A DNA stretch of 64,000 bases. It comes from Tetraselmis striata (Eukaryota > Chlorophyta > Chlorodendrophyceae > Chlorodendrales > Chlorodendraceae). Position 1 is the first letter of the stretch, and every line of letters begins with the position of its first letter. The stretch lies in the NCBI GenBank assembly GCA_006384855.1, contig VCJN01000434.1, positions 1-64,000 of the forward strand, written 5' to 3'. The translations under genes were made by a program, and so were the position numbers. Shown in pieces: positions 1 through 11,937 of this stretch. Under the pieces are notes generated by a model that was not told where the DNA came from, searched no databases, and worked only from the letters and a program-made list of their open reading frames with translations.

Positions 1-44
1 TTCCATCTCAAGGATGCGGATGGGTCCACTGACCGGGCGCTCAC

Positions 45-927
45 CTGCTGGTAGGGCTCCAAGTACCAATTCTCAGGCGCCATCGCGTCCGCAAAGTTAC
101 TGCCCACAAATACCGAATGGCCGGCCACCACGACCAGGTTGCGGAGCTGCGGAAACGGATGCCGCACTGACGGCTGCAACCTCTCATCTTCATCCTGCGG
201 GCCCATGCGCCGTCCGTCCACCGCTAGCGCACTTGCCCTTCCTTCCAGCACGTGTGTCTACAGGCGGTAGGGCATCGTGCGTCCTCTGATTAGCGGGGCA
301 GGCGCAGCTGGCCGCTAGGCATCCCCAAGGGAGCCACATGCCCGGACGGTAGGTCCTCGGCCTTCGCAAGCAGCGATCATCACCGAGCTGCACCTGTATT
401 GTTGACATGCTGAGCGTGTCTCAAGATGCTGGAAGCATATTTTTGTTGTTGTCCCCCCCCCCCCGCCCTCTTCCTCGCTTGCCTCAATCGCATGTGGCAG
501 GCGCGACACCTTAACCCGGCGGTGTGAAGAAAACAACATTGTAGCGCAATACTTCTGCTGCATCGCACCTCGCATATGCTACCCTGCTTCTAGCTCGCGG
601 TCTGATACGTGAGCCCCTCGTAGTCCCCCCCCCCCCCCTGTTGGTTTGCGCGCTCCTTCTTATAAACCAAGAATTCTGCAAGCACACGCTCACCTTGTAC
701 ACCGTGAAGACAAGAAACAGCGCCACGCCGCAGCCGACCGCGAGTTGGAGGACGCTGCCGTGCGGTCTGCCGCGATGGCCGCGGGCGACGGCATTCGCAG
801 GCAGCAGCCCGCCACCGCGGGTGTCCAGTAGGCCGCCGCCGTAGCCGTGCCCCCAGGCTGGGTGGCCCTGGCTGCTCGACAGCGGCGGCGGGCTGAACTT
901 CGCCTTCACCGCCTCCGCGAAGGCCAT
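45..927 (-). CDS. DUF218-like membrane protein, 5' part, runs off window
   Basis: Two exons are visible on the minus strand, 927-694 and 194-45. Both join in phase 0 with GTGAGC donors and a CCCGCAG acceptor before 194. Exon 1 starts at the ATG at 927-925. It encodes a Pro/Gly-rich N-terminus and then one hydrophobic segment (LQLAVGCGVALFLVFTVYK), probably a signal anchor. Exon 2 carries a conserved-looking strand (NLVVVAGHSVFVG) and ends in WYLEPYQQ. This resembles the start of the DUF218 (YdcF/SanA/ElyC-like) fold, in which a V-x-x-GH strand precedes a W-x-L-x-x-YQ helix. The rest of the gene lies left of the window. The DUF218 assignment rests on these two motifs, so it is a family-level inference. 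Function is unknown. Confidence 0.55.
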
Positions 928-1874
928 GCCACGCAATAGTGAGCGGCGCGGCGGGTAGAGAAGGCGATGCACCGGGCGGGAGACATAAACAGTCTGCGGA
1001 AGGGCTCAGGTTAACTGTTGCCATCTGCCAGCCCGCAGCTGCCTGCTGGAAATGCCGCAGCGATCAGAAGCGTCACCGCTGCGCAACAGTTGGTAAGGAT
1101 TTTAAAGGATTAGTTAGTTGGCGCGACATTTGACGGGCGGAAGTCCTTTGAAAATAATCAACTTTTTAATCCGGAAAACTCGTGATTGCCTACGCCCGTT
1201 CGATATCGTATACCAACTGGTGAAATATGCATAATATCGTCAAACTTCGGCAAGTAGCCGTATGGGTGACCAAAACTGCGGATTGATCTGCCCTTCTATT
1301 GCTGTATCGAAATTTAATACGACAACGATCCGCAGTACAAGAATATTCAAGTATTAATTTGAAAGTGTAGAGCAACGCGCATCAGTTGATATTATGCTGT
1401 ACAATACGTAAAATCAGCATAAATAAAAGGCCGCGCAGACGCTCAGCGCCTGCCGCCGGAGGCCGGCCCACCAATGTTCCACCTGTCCGCTGCTGACTGT
1501 CGAGCGCAGCAGTGGGACGCGGGTGTGATGCGGCCATGCAGGTGAAACATCGCTGCGCTGCCTGATGACGTTACCGCAGCACCCGTGCCACAGCTTACAG
1601 TGCACACGCCGTCCCCACCCGATACCCGTCGCCTACGGGGATGAACAAATATGACTGCCTTCGCGGTCTCGACTATCGGCTAGTCGTACCCGTACCCGCA
1701 GGCCGCAGCTCAGCGCCCCAGCCTCACCATTGCCTCACCCCTTCCGGCCGCGCAGAGGTTCGGGGCGCCGAATGCAGGCGAATACCGACAAATGAACCCC
1801 GAGTCAGTTGCCAAGGTTCTCGTAGTCGTAGACGGGCAAATGCTATAGTCCGTTCCTCGCAGTCGCTTAATGGT

Positions 1875-2031
1875 AACTCCGTGAACTACTGGGCTCACGG
1901 GAGGCCTTGCTCGCAAGAGATTTCCTCGGGGTCCTGAGCTTGGTGGCCGCTCGAGAGCGCGGTCGCTGCATCATCAGACGGCGCAGATTCGTCTGCCATC
2001 CCGTTGCCGAAGCTGCACAGCACGTCCGAGG

Positions 2032-2090
<59 letters not shown>

Positions 2091-2165
2091 ACGCGTGGCC
2101 CGGACTCTGAACCGTGTTCGCATCACTCATCCATCCCGCCTTATGCGGGATGCGGGCCGCTTTTA
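1875..2165 (-). repeat. Dispersed repeat family, copy 1 (inverted)
   Basis: Read on the minus strand, this matches the element at 17,480-17,860. Shared parts are the GCATCCCGC hairpin end, the CACGCGTGCACGTGTGTG segment, the GACGAAT-GCGCCGTCT block and the AAATCTCTTG-GAG-AAGGCCTCC end. In this copy the central CA stretch has expanded into a pure (AC)26 microsatellite. No open reading frame is shared, so it is probably a short non-autonomous element. Confidence 0.5.
2035..2086. repeat. (AC)26 microsatellite
   Basis: An uninterrupted dinucleotide repeat of 52 bases inside dispersed-repeat copy 1. It begins in the sequence CACGTGTGTG that other copies carry as a short run. Confidence 0.95.
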
Positions 2166-2403
2166 GACGGCTTGCTGTGTTGATTTTCTAATTCTGGGGA
2201 ACTCCCCTTTTTGTAATTCACACCACCAGTACTGGTAGCACCAGATGTCGCGGCGCGGGACTGGACGCAGTAGGATCCTGGTAGCAAAGTTTCAAGGTTG
2301 GTCGGGTCGAGGACGTGTGGACAGCGCCTGCTAATTGACCCTGCTCATCGGGGAGATGGGTTGCGCAGGGCGGGTCTCCAGGGAGTAATGAGGGCTGGGA
2401 TGG

Positions 2404-2580
2404 TAGTTCCGGAGTCTCCAGGCGCGAAAGTTCCGCTCTGAGTTCCGGGCACGGAATTCTGCGTTCCGCCTGGCTTGCAGGGACCGGGCGGAACAGAATA
2501 ATTCCGGCGGAACTTCTCCCGGAAGAGAGTTCCGCAGAATTCTGTCAAACTGCCGGGATTTCGTTCCGACAGAACGGAAA
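2404..2580. repeat. Cluster of GTTCCG / CGGAAC hexamers
   Basis: About a dozen copies of TTCCG or its complement CGGAA occur in both orientations within roughly 180 bp. Several are flanked by GAATTC or AATTCC, giving local inverted repeats. It could be a degenerate foldback element or a cluster of protein-binding sites. Nothing in the sequence decides which. Confidence 0.35.
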
Positions 2581-4044
2581 CCTCAGAATCCTACCTCGGC
2601 GCAAAAATAACCCAACCTCAATGGTTCCGACGTTCCGACACCACGGCACGATATGGCCAGTTTATTCCGACACGCCTGACCCAGTCATCCTTTCTTGCGG
2701 CCCGGCGCTGCGAGCATCCAGACCGGTACACGCTACCTCGTACCATGCGAGCCCCTTGCTAAATACCCGTATCCTATACTCTTCAGCAACGGTACCCTCC
2801 GGCGCCTGCTGCCGAAGCTACTCGTGCGGCGCGGCGCTCCTTCCCCCAAATTCAGCATCGTCCCCAAGCGTGACGCCGTTGAGCGGTTCATCGGAGGCCA
2901 GCCGCGCGCGCCCTCGTCTGCCAGCGCACCAGCTGCTGCTGGCTCGCCCCCGCCTCCGTCAGCAGTGGAGACGCACCCCGTCACGCGATGCCGTCCCCGT
3001 CGGTGGTTGCCGCAAGCCCATCCGCCCCTCACCGGCATGGCGGGGTCGGCCGCTCTGCTCGCGGCCCATCAGTCTGCCTGTCGTTCGCCATGCTGACGTC
3101 ATCGCCTACGAGCGTCAGAACCGGTGACCCCCTTGGTCGCCTCGCCCCGAATGCCTGACCCAACCGCCGCTCATCGGCCGATCCGCCGACCCCCTCCCCC
3201 CTCCCCCCCCCCCCCCCCCCCCCCCCTCAACCTCATCCGCCGTCGCGAGTGGACTACTGCAAGTGACACTCACACGCACAGTAATACTTGGATGGAGGAC
3301 AGCCCGCACCCGGCGCCCATGCAGCTCTCGCTGCCTCGTCGCGACACGTTCCCGCACCCTAACCCCCTCTCCCCCGATCCCGCCTGCTGTACCGCGCAGC
3401 AGCGAACAAGGCCGGCGTGGCGTGCGGCTGGTCGCCTATTTCCCTGACGCCGACACCGCCCACTCGTGAGTGCCCTCGTTTTTTTATCCGGCCCCTGGGA
3501 TAGAGGCAGAGCCGGAAATCTGGAATGGCAACAGTAAAGCCGTTGCAGTACCTCTACGACGGCCGGTCTAGGCAGGCGCCCTGCAAGCCGGCGCCCTGTT
3601 GCACTCGTTCAGCGTGGAGCAGCCTCACTCCGTTTGCCGGTGCGAGCGCAGGCGGGGGACCTCTCGCAGCGGCGCGCGGCGGCCAGCTCGGCGCGGACCA
3701 GGTGCGCAGCCCCCCCCCCCCCCCCCCCCCCCCGCCCCACCTGCCCCCCTTAAGGCAGCCACGCGACACAAGTAGCAAGGGGTCTGGGCCCAGCGAAGCG
3801 CCTGCTTGCTCGGCAGATTCTCACAACTCGCAATGCTTCGGTGCCAGTCAGAGAAACAATGGCCCTTCCATGCATAGCGTCATGAGGCTGAAGTTTGGGG
3901 GGGGGGGGGGGGGGTGAGATCGGCAGGGTGTGACATGCTGCCTGGCTGCTACAGGAGGCGGGCGGCGGTTTCTGGGGGCACCGCCTGCTGGGCGGCCGCG
4001 GGGGGGCTCACCACCACCAGCATGCCATCGCCGCCAGCGAGGCG

Positions 4045-7000
4045 ATGGCGGGTGCCTCGGCTGGCCGGGACTCAGCGGGACGACACCGCCCCGGCGACCT
4101 CATCGGGAGCGGCAAGTACACAGTGGACAGCGTCCTCGGCACCGGCAGCAACGCGGTCACCTACAAGGTGGACGCTGCCCCGCTGCTACGGGCCTTCCCT
4201 GTCGCGCCGGCCAGTGGCGGCTGCAGTTGGGCCCCATGTGATGACGCTTCAATGCGAGCTCTGCATGGGAATATGGGTGTGTGGCATGTCATGGCATGGC
4301 AGGATACACGGTACATGTGGGGCTGCCGTGAACATCCGAAACGCTGCTCCCTCTCCCACTGATGCCCACTTATGGACTGTTGCACCTTGACATGGCTTTG
4401 ATTGTGCAAGCGTGATTAAGTTATGTTAGGTGGGAGGCATGATAACAGCACTGCTGCTCAGAAACGCCGCCGTAGATGTGCTGCGAGGGATTTTCTGTGA
4501 CACGCATCCCAATGGGGAAAAAACGAAGCATGCCTTGTCATTTGTGCCGGAGTGAGGTGTGGCGTGGGATGCGCCACCCGGCGCGAGTCTGATGCACAGG
4601 CCTGGTGGGCGCGCCGCTGCCGCAGGCCCTCATGCGGGACGGCACACCGGTGGCGGTGAAGACGCTGTCGCTGCGGGGGATGGAGGGCTGGAAGCAGCTG
4701 CAGCTGTTTGAGCGCGAGGCGGCCACGCTGCGCGCGCTCAGCCACCCCGGCATCCCGCGCTACCTGGACTACTTTGAGGAGGACTTCCGCCGCGACCGGG
4801 TGTTTTACCTGGTGCAGGAGCTGGCGGTGGGGGGCACGCTGGCGGAGGCGATCGCAGCGGGGGAGCTGTTCACGGAGGCTCAGATCGTGGACATCGCGCG
4901 GAAGCTGCTGGACATCCTGGCGTACCTGGGCGACCTGCGCCCGGCAGTGGTCCACCGTGACGTCAAGGTGCCGCCGCGCTCGCCCGGCACGCCTCCCACT
5001 TGTGATTGGCCCCTCAAGCACGCCCCTCTCTCCCCCGGCATAGGGCAAGCTGTTCCGGAAAGCCGCAAACAACAGTCACAGACATATATTTATAGTTGCC
5101 GAAACCTCTTGGGGGGAAGGGGGAGGGGGGGGCACCATGGACGGTCAGACCGCACACCGCGCACACGGCGGTTGGCATCGTGGCGACAAAGCGCAAGTGC
5201 GGGACATCCTGTGCACGACACTGGCGCTCCACTCGATTGCCTATCTGGGTAATCGCTGCACGCAAAACCCCGTACTCCCACTTTGAGCGCGCTAACATGG
5301 GGACTCCGAGGCTCTGCGTACGGCGGATTCCCAGATAGGCCATCGAGTGGTCCGGCAGGGTAAAACCTACACCACGGCGCAGCCCCCCGCCCCCCCCCCC
5401 CCCCCCTCCCCCCCCACCCCACCCCCCCTTTTGACTCCAATCCCGGAGCTGTTGTCAGCGTCCGACCCTATGCGCGGACTACTTGAACCCCTACCCCTTT
5501 CAATGTGCTTTGCCAGCCGGAGAACATCATCCTGGATGGCGACACAGTGCGCCTGGTCGACTTTGGGGGCGTGCAGGTGTGTCGGTCCCGCGTGAGAGTG
5601 CGCAGCGCTGTACTGCCCACTCTGCCCCGCCACTGTTCTTACTAGACTGCTCCCCTTCGATGGTGTGCACACGCAGGAGGCGGCCCTCTGGGGCGACGGC
5701 ACGCCGCTGGGGAGCACGGTGGTGGGGACGTACGGCTACATGGCGCCGGAGCAGTTCCGCGGCGCGGCGCAGCCCGCATCGGACCTGTACGCCCTGGGCG
5801 GCACGCTGCTGCACCTGCTCAGTGGGCACCCGCCCAGCAGCTTCCCGCAGACGCGCCTCAAGATCGACTTTAGCCAGCACGTCACGGTCGGCCCCCAGCT
5901 GGCGCAGCTGCTCAACGGGCTGCTGGAGCCCGTCCCCGAGGACAGGCTCACGGTGGGGGCGGCCACCCCCGCGGAGTGATCACTGGATAGGCATCGCCAC
6001 CCACAGCTCTGTCTGCAACTCAACCAAGCAAAGCCCCGCTTTTTGTTGCACCGCATTGTGGCCACGCTGAGCTGCGCCATCTCCTACTCTTTCTGCAATC
6101 ATATAGGTGAAGTGACCGCTTGAGAGTGACTGCTGAAGCAGGCAGCGCAGGGCCGTTGCTAAGATGTGGCGCCCCCCTCTCTGGCCCAATTTGGGGGTTG
6201 GCAGGCCAAGGCGGCGATGTCTGCGCTGGCGGGGCACCGCCCAAAGCGGCAAGTCAAGCGCAAGTGGCTGTCGCTGCTGGACGGGGTGCCGCGCCGGCTG
6301 CTGCCGACGCTGGAGCCGGTGGGGCGGCCGATGGGTGCGCGCGCGACCGTGTTCCGCAGAGGCACCACCTGGACCGGCATGACCACCGTCATCGAGGTGC
6401 CGCCCAGCGAGCTGGCCGCGGAGACGGCGGCCGGGAGCACCCTGGCTGTGGTGCGCCACTGCGCCCGGCTGTCAACCAGACAGAACCAGCGCCCAAAGCC
6501 CGTTGACCCATGCCCAAAGCTCTGCGGCTGCCGCCTCTCGTGCTGACTCTTCCGTGTGGTGGCCGGCGCTTCAGACGTGGAACCTGTGGGTGGGCTACTG
6601 GACGCTGAGGGCGGTAACCCAAGGTGACGCCGCGATCAACGGGCAGCCTTCTCCCCCCCCTCCCCCCCCCCAACCCCCCCCCCCAACCTCCCTTCCCCGA
6701 AATCTCTAACTGCAGCCAGACTCGTCGAACACGAAGTACTGCGAGGGGGCTGGTGGGGTTTGTCGAGTCGTTGTGGGCCGGTATCCGGACTAGTACCTCG
6801 GATCAGTTCTTCAGGAGCGGGTCGCCCCGTTGCAACATGCGTCCGTGTGCCCCGCCGGCCAGCACACTCTGCCGCCCAGCACAATCAGGCGCCCAGGTGG
6901 GCGGATCTAGAGCGTTATGGGACGCAAGATGAGCTTGCTGTGGGCATCGGTTGCCCGCGCCATGCTGCCGCCCGCGACACTCATCGTGCGCCCCATCATG

Positions 7001-9199
7001 CTGGATTAGCTGTGAAACAGATGTGTGCACATAGCGTCAGACGTACGCGACCGAGCTTCCGAAGTTTATCAGTCCTCCCCCCCCCCTCCCCCCCCCCCCC
7101 CCCCCCCCTCTGTATGGATCCATACCGAACCATCGAATCGCCTTTGCCGGTCAATAACGGTGAATTGGTCCGCAGCATTGACTCAGGCTTCCGTGCAGTG
7201 TTTGCACCGTATTCCGAGAAATGCTAGTTAACGATGGTAAATAGCATTTTCCTTCTTCGAAAAATTGTATCCAGCACACAAAAACGTGTTCTCACGATAA
7301 CCTGACGATGCCGGCTAGCACTGGTGAACTAACTTTGGCATGCTGTTTGCGGGTAGGTGGGATACTGTACGCGGCGTTCTCGGTGCCGTTCTGGGTGGTG
7401 GGGGTGATGCTCTTCCGCTCCTCCGTCGGCCGCTTCTTGGCTCGCTCGCGGCTGGAGATCGGCCCCGAGAGGTGGCGGATCGTCAAGGAGATGGCGGTGC
7501 TCAGGCGAGGTGCGGCTGCTCCACGTGCACCTCGCCAGGCTACCCAAATCTCTACCTGGGTAGTACCCGTCAGGATCGACTGCGGCTGTGTATCAATCCG
7601 CCAGTAATCCGCCTCAAAAGCACAATGCTTGCCACATGGCAACGTGATATCGTGTATATACCCGTAACCTCAGGTACAAATCGTATACGTACTCGTGGCG
7701 TGTATAGAATTCGTAATTGTCACACCACATCCCCCCCCCCCCCCCCCCTTGGCGCGACACATCAATGCTCGGTTTCAGGAGGGATCGAAACGCTGACCTC
7801 TAGGTCCCTGGATCGGGCACACAAGCGCCGAAAACCAGTGTAACACTCTAGGCGACATCTGCGTCACAAGCACAACGCTTGCCACATGTCGTGTATATGT
7901 ATACTTGTCGTGTATATGTATACTTGTCGTATCCCCAGGTACACACCGTACACGGATTCCTGGCGTTTACAGACATCGTTATTGTCACAGTTAAGTACCA
8001 ATGAAGGCACATCGTATCGTTCAGTTGACTGCAAGCCCAAAAAGTAATCAAGTGCTCGGCAACACCCCATCGAGGTGTTGACGGTGTCGATGGTGCGACA
8101 TATTTTGATCACTTTATGGATAGACTTTCTCCCTTGCCGCGGGTGGGTCAACCACGGCAACTGTGCGCGAACCTTGCTCTGTGGAGCGGCCCCCGTCGTA
8201 GGGTCAAGTCTACAGGACCACTGCGCCTTTCAGCATTCACTGCCAGAGCAGCGGCCGCGGTCATACGTACTAAAGCCTCTCTGCGCTGACCTCCCCCCCC
8301 CCCCCCCCCCCCCCCTCCGTGCTGACCCCAACGGCTTTGGCGTATGCCCGCGACCGCTCCAACAGGCCGCCTCAGCTGGGACGACTGCGTCACGGAGGAG
8401 GTGGGCGGCAGCACGCGCGACCTGTCCATGGCCAAGGTGGTCGCTGGGTCAGTCGAAGGCCAGGCGCATGTGAACATCTTGGAGCGCTCCAAGGTGCTCA
8501 TCCGCGGCGCGCACGTGGCGTACCAAGGTACCGTGCCACCCAATCGGTCTCCGTTAGTTGTGTTGCGACATCAAGTTGGTGTACCCGTTCATTTTTCATT
8601 GTGTATTTTCGATAGATTCCGAGACTAACGCCTGATTAACCCAATGTGTAGTTGCGCTTCCTTGGCAATCGTTTTTACATTCCTGGCATTTGATAATTTT
8701 GTGATAAAGTTACATCATCCGTACAGTTCTAAGCGGGTCAGTGATAACAGTGCCATGGTGATAGGAAATGCCACTCTCGATCCTCTTAGCCCCATGTGTA
8801 TGTATATATATGTATACATATATAATATTACGTATATATATAAAGTACATGTAATAGAACATGTTTACATACATACATGTATATAATATGTTTTTACTTT
8901 ATTTTATTTTTTATATATACACAGTATTTTACATATACATATTAAACATATGTGTGTGTGTGTGTGTCTATGCCTGTGTGTGTGAACCTGGATGAGCACG
9001 TGCTGGAGTGAGCTTGTCGGCTGTGTCTCTGCCGTGGCTCTCAGAGGGCAAGCCTCATCGTTTCGCGGCCGAGCTGGGCGGAGATGAGACTAGCTGGATC
9101 GCCTCGGTGATCAATAACGCCATCGTGGAGCACGCGCAGGAGGACGAGGGCACCGGCTCCATGTGGGACGGGGACAACTACGTCTCCTACATCGACTGA
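4045..9199 (+). CDS. Cyanobacterial-type Ser/Thr protein kinase with C-terminal membrane domain
   Basis: Nine exons: 4045-4167, 4626-4967, 5517-5576, 5677-5952, 6205-6450, 6575-6623, 7357-7509, 8366-8527, 9045-9199. They join without a phase conflict to 1,566 nt (521 aa plus TGA). Visible kinase motifs are GTGSNAVTYK (glycine loop), PVAVK (Lys), VVHRDVK (catalytic loop, end of exon 2), LVDFGGVQ (DFG, exon 3) and GTYGYMAPEQF (APE, exon 4). The domain closes with EDRLT|AKAAMSALAG across the exon 4-5 junction. The C-terminal part has a hydrophobic segment in exons 6-7 (NLWVGYW, ILYAAFSVPFWVVGVMLF). It ends with a HRFAAELG-x-WIASVINNAI tail typical of cyanobacterial and plastid kinases with a membrane anchor. 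Plastid location is inference. The exon 5 donor could be 6447 instead of 6450. The tandem-duplication breakpoint lies in intron 8. Confidence 0.8.
5229..5350. repeat. Small inverted-repeat (MITE-like) element in kinase intron 2
   Basis: The ends are inverted repeats of about 35 bp. The left arm begins CCACTCGAT-GCCTATCTGGG. The right arm is its complement, ending CCCAGATAGGC-ATCGAGTGG. The interior is about 50 bp. The element is non-coding and lies entirely within intron 2. No clear target-site duplication was seen. Confidence 0.6.
8790..9000. repeat. AT-rich TATATA / TG-repeat stretch in kinase intron 8
   Basis: Alternating TA/CA-rich sequence is followed by a (TG)n run (8951-8967) just before the final kinase exon. 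The unit 2 counterpart (about 19,650-19,815) has a different length. No gene is seen here. Confidence 0.7.
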
Positions 9200-9944
9200 G
9201 TGACACGCCGCCATCGAAGCAAGCGATGGCGCCAGCAGTTGAACCGATAGCGGTTGCTTATAGCATGCTCACAGTTAACTCATGTAACTAATGTAACTAA
9301 TGTAGTTTTGCACAGCGGCGCTCACCAATTGTGGTATTGTCAGCTCTGCCTGGGCGGCAAGGAGACGAGATCCATCGGTGCAGCAAGTTGCGATGGAGTT
9401 CCAACACATGCACATACCGCGGGCAGGGGGGGTACGCATGTATTGTGATGGTGTATCTGCCATTCAGAGGCCAGGTGGAGGCGAGCTCGCACGATAAGAC
9501 ACGCATCACGCGGCCTAGGCAGCGGCGGCATTTTGCGTCATATCATTGTCCGCAAGTTTGTAAGTATGTCCACAGACAAGATAGCGGTCAAACAGACGAG
9601 AAGTGCGACATTGGTCAACGTACGTGGGCGCCATGATGACCTCTTCCGACGTTGCCGGTCATGCGGACATTACCCGTATTGAACCACTGTAACATTGAGT
9701 ACTGGGCGTATATTGGCATGCTGGTATATACTGCTGCAACGCTGCCGGCACGCAATCCTTATACGGGGCAGCGCTCACAACAACAGATTTCAGTGCAGTA
9801 AAATGTAATCCTGACGACAAAAATGTTGAAGCTAGTTGAGATGGCGCAATGATCGTGTGATATTTCATATTTGGAATATAGATATAGATATGCATAGATA
9901 TGTATACATATATACATAAATCGATATGTATGTACATATACTTG
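9200..9944. other. Kinase 3' flank, no gene recognised
   Basis: The longest frame in the unit 2 copy (20,028-20,489) is broken by indels in unit 1, so it is not conserved as coding sequence. Contents are a short ATGTAACT-type tandem repeat near 9,285 and an AT-rich TATACATA stretch near 9,880-9,945. Confidence 0.5.
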
Positions 9945-10647
9945 TTACATATTCAGAGCACACCTCGGCTGCTCCACTCCCATGATCTTAGCTACATAAT
10001 AAGCAACCGCCGCTTGCGGGCTGTCGAGGCGACGGGTGAAGGCGCCAGTGCTGATGTCGGTACTGCTGGCGAAGCGGAGCAGGTGCCTGTCGAAAAAGCG
10101 GCAAGGCGCGGCGCTGCTGCTGAAGTTATGAATGGCGGTCGGAAGTGGAAGAATCCTGACGAAATTATAGTATTCTGCACCTGCCACCTTCGCAAGCTGT
10201 TCTGAAACATACATTGCTGTGCCGCAGTTTTACGGTAACGCATTTGACTACAAAAAAGAATCGTGGTGACTGCAATTCTTCTAACCACGGCTCACAGAAT
10301 GTGCTGCAAGAAAGGTAGCACCAATACCGGTACCGTACTGGCAAGCAACAGCATGGGTGAACATGACAACAATATACCGCTAACATACTTCTATATAGTA
10401 ATGTGAGAGTAGTACGCAGGCAAGTTGGCCGTTGCCGCTTACGCCGTACGCTCCTGGTGGGATGTCTATGGGTTCTTACCTGGTGATGGCCAATCGTAGA
10501 GCTTCGAGATGTTATTGCCGGCCTGCCTCAGCATCAGCCCGGGCGGACGGGTACTTCGCTGACACTTGCGCGTACTCGTACCAGCTGACATACATTTCCC
10601 TTGCTGCTAGCCGGGTGTGCGTTGGCGGTAGCTGGATGACAGCATGA
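9945..10647 (-). CDS. Candidate small spliced gene, unit 1 copy
   Basis: Three candidate exons on the minus strand. The first lies about 10,610-10,485 (contains MYVSWYEYAQVSAKYPSARA and ends at a strong GTAAGA donor). The second starts at 10,303 after the acceptor TTTCTTGCAG (TFCEPWLEELQSP). The third starts at 10,201 after GTTTCAG and continues to 9,945 (contains AGAEYYNFVRILPLP and CRFFDRHLL). The protein-like composition and good splice sites favour a real gene. However, the first exon carries an in-frame TAA, and the phase between exons 2 and 3 does not close, so the model is incomplete. No domain recognised. Confidence 0.3.
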
Positions 10648-11937
10648 TGATGATTACATGCTGCATGTGCTTTCGGGGCGACGACACTAGCAGCATACAG
10701 AAACGTCGTCGTACAAGGATAGTACTACTGGTAGCAGTCTGGTTGACGTCGTATACGAATCGCCAAAATAAACGATATTCCAAGAAAAAAACCCCTTTAG
10801 ATGACCAGGACCGACCAAAATGAACTCCCCAAACTCCACCAATCAGCCCAACTCATCCAACCAGGGGACAGTGCCCCCCCCCCCCCCCCCCCCCCCCTCC
10901 CTTTCCAGAGCACATGGGGGCCAAGGGAGTGGAGGACAGGATCCCCCTGTCAGCCAGAGTGCCGTGGAACGTAGCGGAGATGCGCAGCAGAAGAACCCGA
11001 GCGCATTGAAGCCACATGCTGACGGACGAAGCCAGCAGGAGACTCTATCAGCCACGTCGTTCTGCAGACCAACGGCCGTGACGGCCTTCATTCGCCGAAC
11101 AGCATCTTTTGCCGAGCTGCCTAGCAATGAACCGTGGTTGAGCTATCGCTCTAGCATGACGAACGGCTGAGCCCTGCCTATATTCGGCTGTAAGTTCGGC
11201 TGCCGAGCTTATTATCTATGCGCACGGGCAGCATGTGTTGCTGGATTCATTGGGAAGCACCGCACATATCACCCAATGTCACGGGCGTGATGATGTTCGG
11301 AGAATAACCTATGGCCTGTTGCAATGATTCTGTGCAACGGCTTGATTGTAATTCCGGCGGTTGCCTCAATGTGATATAGTCTCAGCTAATTGCACATTCT
11401 GCTATGTTGCTCTGTGTTTTCTGCGGGTGTTCGGGGCTACTGCAATACTATGGCGCCTCAATAAGGGTAAATGGTTCCTTCAATGGGCAGGTGTGTGATG
11501 ACATCGAACGTGCATGCCCTGCAGCTGCCCCTTATCCTGAAAATGTACTAGTAAGGGCGGGTACCCAAATCACTTTTGTACACTACTAATTGTGTCATCA
11601 TGAGGAATCTCATCTAGGGTAATTTTGCAAGAGATGCTTCAGGGCTGCTTGCAGTGATATCTTCCAAAAGGCATCTTGCTTCAGGGCTGCTTGCTGTAAT
11701 ATCTTCAATAGCGCGTGTTGCGGCCAGGGGCTATCAGCTGGCCTCCGGGGCGGGCCATGTCATCCCGGAAAGCTGTTGCAACACACTCACAGACACGCGA
11801 ATAAGAGCCATGAAGAGACAGAGAAAAAGGGGGGGGGGGGGGGGGGGGGGCTGCATTATTACACGTCGTGGCATAGACTGCGGCCTCTGCGTATCTACGA
11901 GTTGCGGCACCTGGTACCTGCCTGTGCCGCGCGCCTC
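10648..11937. other. Spacer between the small candidate gene and the coiled-coil gene
   Basis: Contains a 22-bp poly-C run (10,876-10,898) and a poly-G run (about 11,830-11,851). Frames of about 95-116 codons on both strands at 10,820-11,170 are largely proline or glycine from the homopolymer and are not recognised. The block AGGGCTGCTTGCAGTGATAT is repeated at 11,641 and 11,680 in unit 1 but single in unit 2. Confidence 0.4.

Larger units (their letters stand above)
928..4044. other. Intergenic region between divergent genes, repeat-rich
   Basis: No convincing gene was found. Short frames here do not join at splice sites and are interrupted by poly-C/poly-G runs (about 3,190-3,230, 3,711-3,733 and 3,898-3,914). 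The region separates the minus-strand DUF218-like gene from the plus-strand kinase gene, so both promoters should lie here. No sharp core-promoter motif is evident. An in-frame stretch from about 3,954 (after CTACAG) to 4,044 stays open into the kinase gene, so an upstream kinase exon is possible. Confidence 0.5.

Noticed and set aside
3525..3917. 130-codon plus-strand ORF before the kinase gene
   Set aside because: Its length comes from poly-C and poly-G runs read as proline and glycine, and part of it is dispersed-repeat sequence.
7741..7850. tRNA-like GGGATCGAAACGCTGACC on the complement
   Set aside because: The B-box match is imperfect and no A-box or cloverleaf stems could be formed around it.
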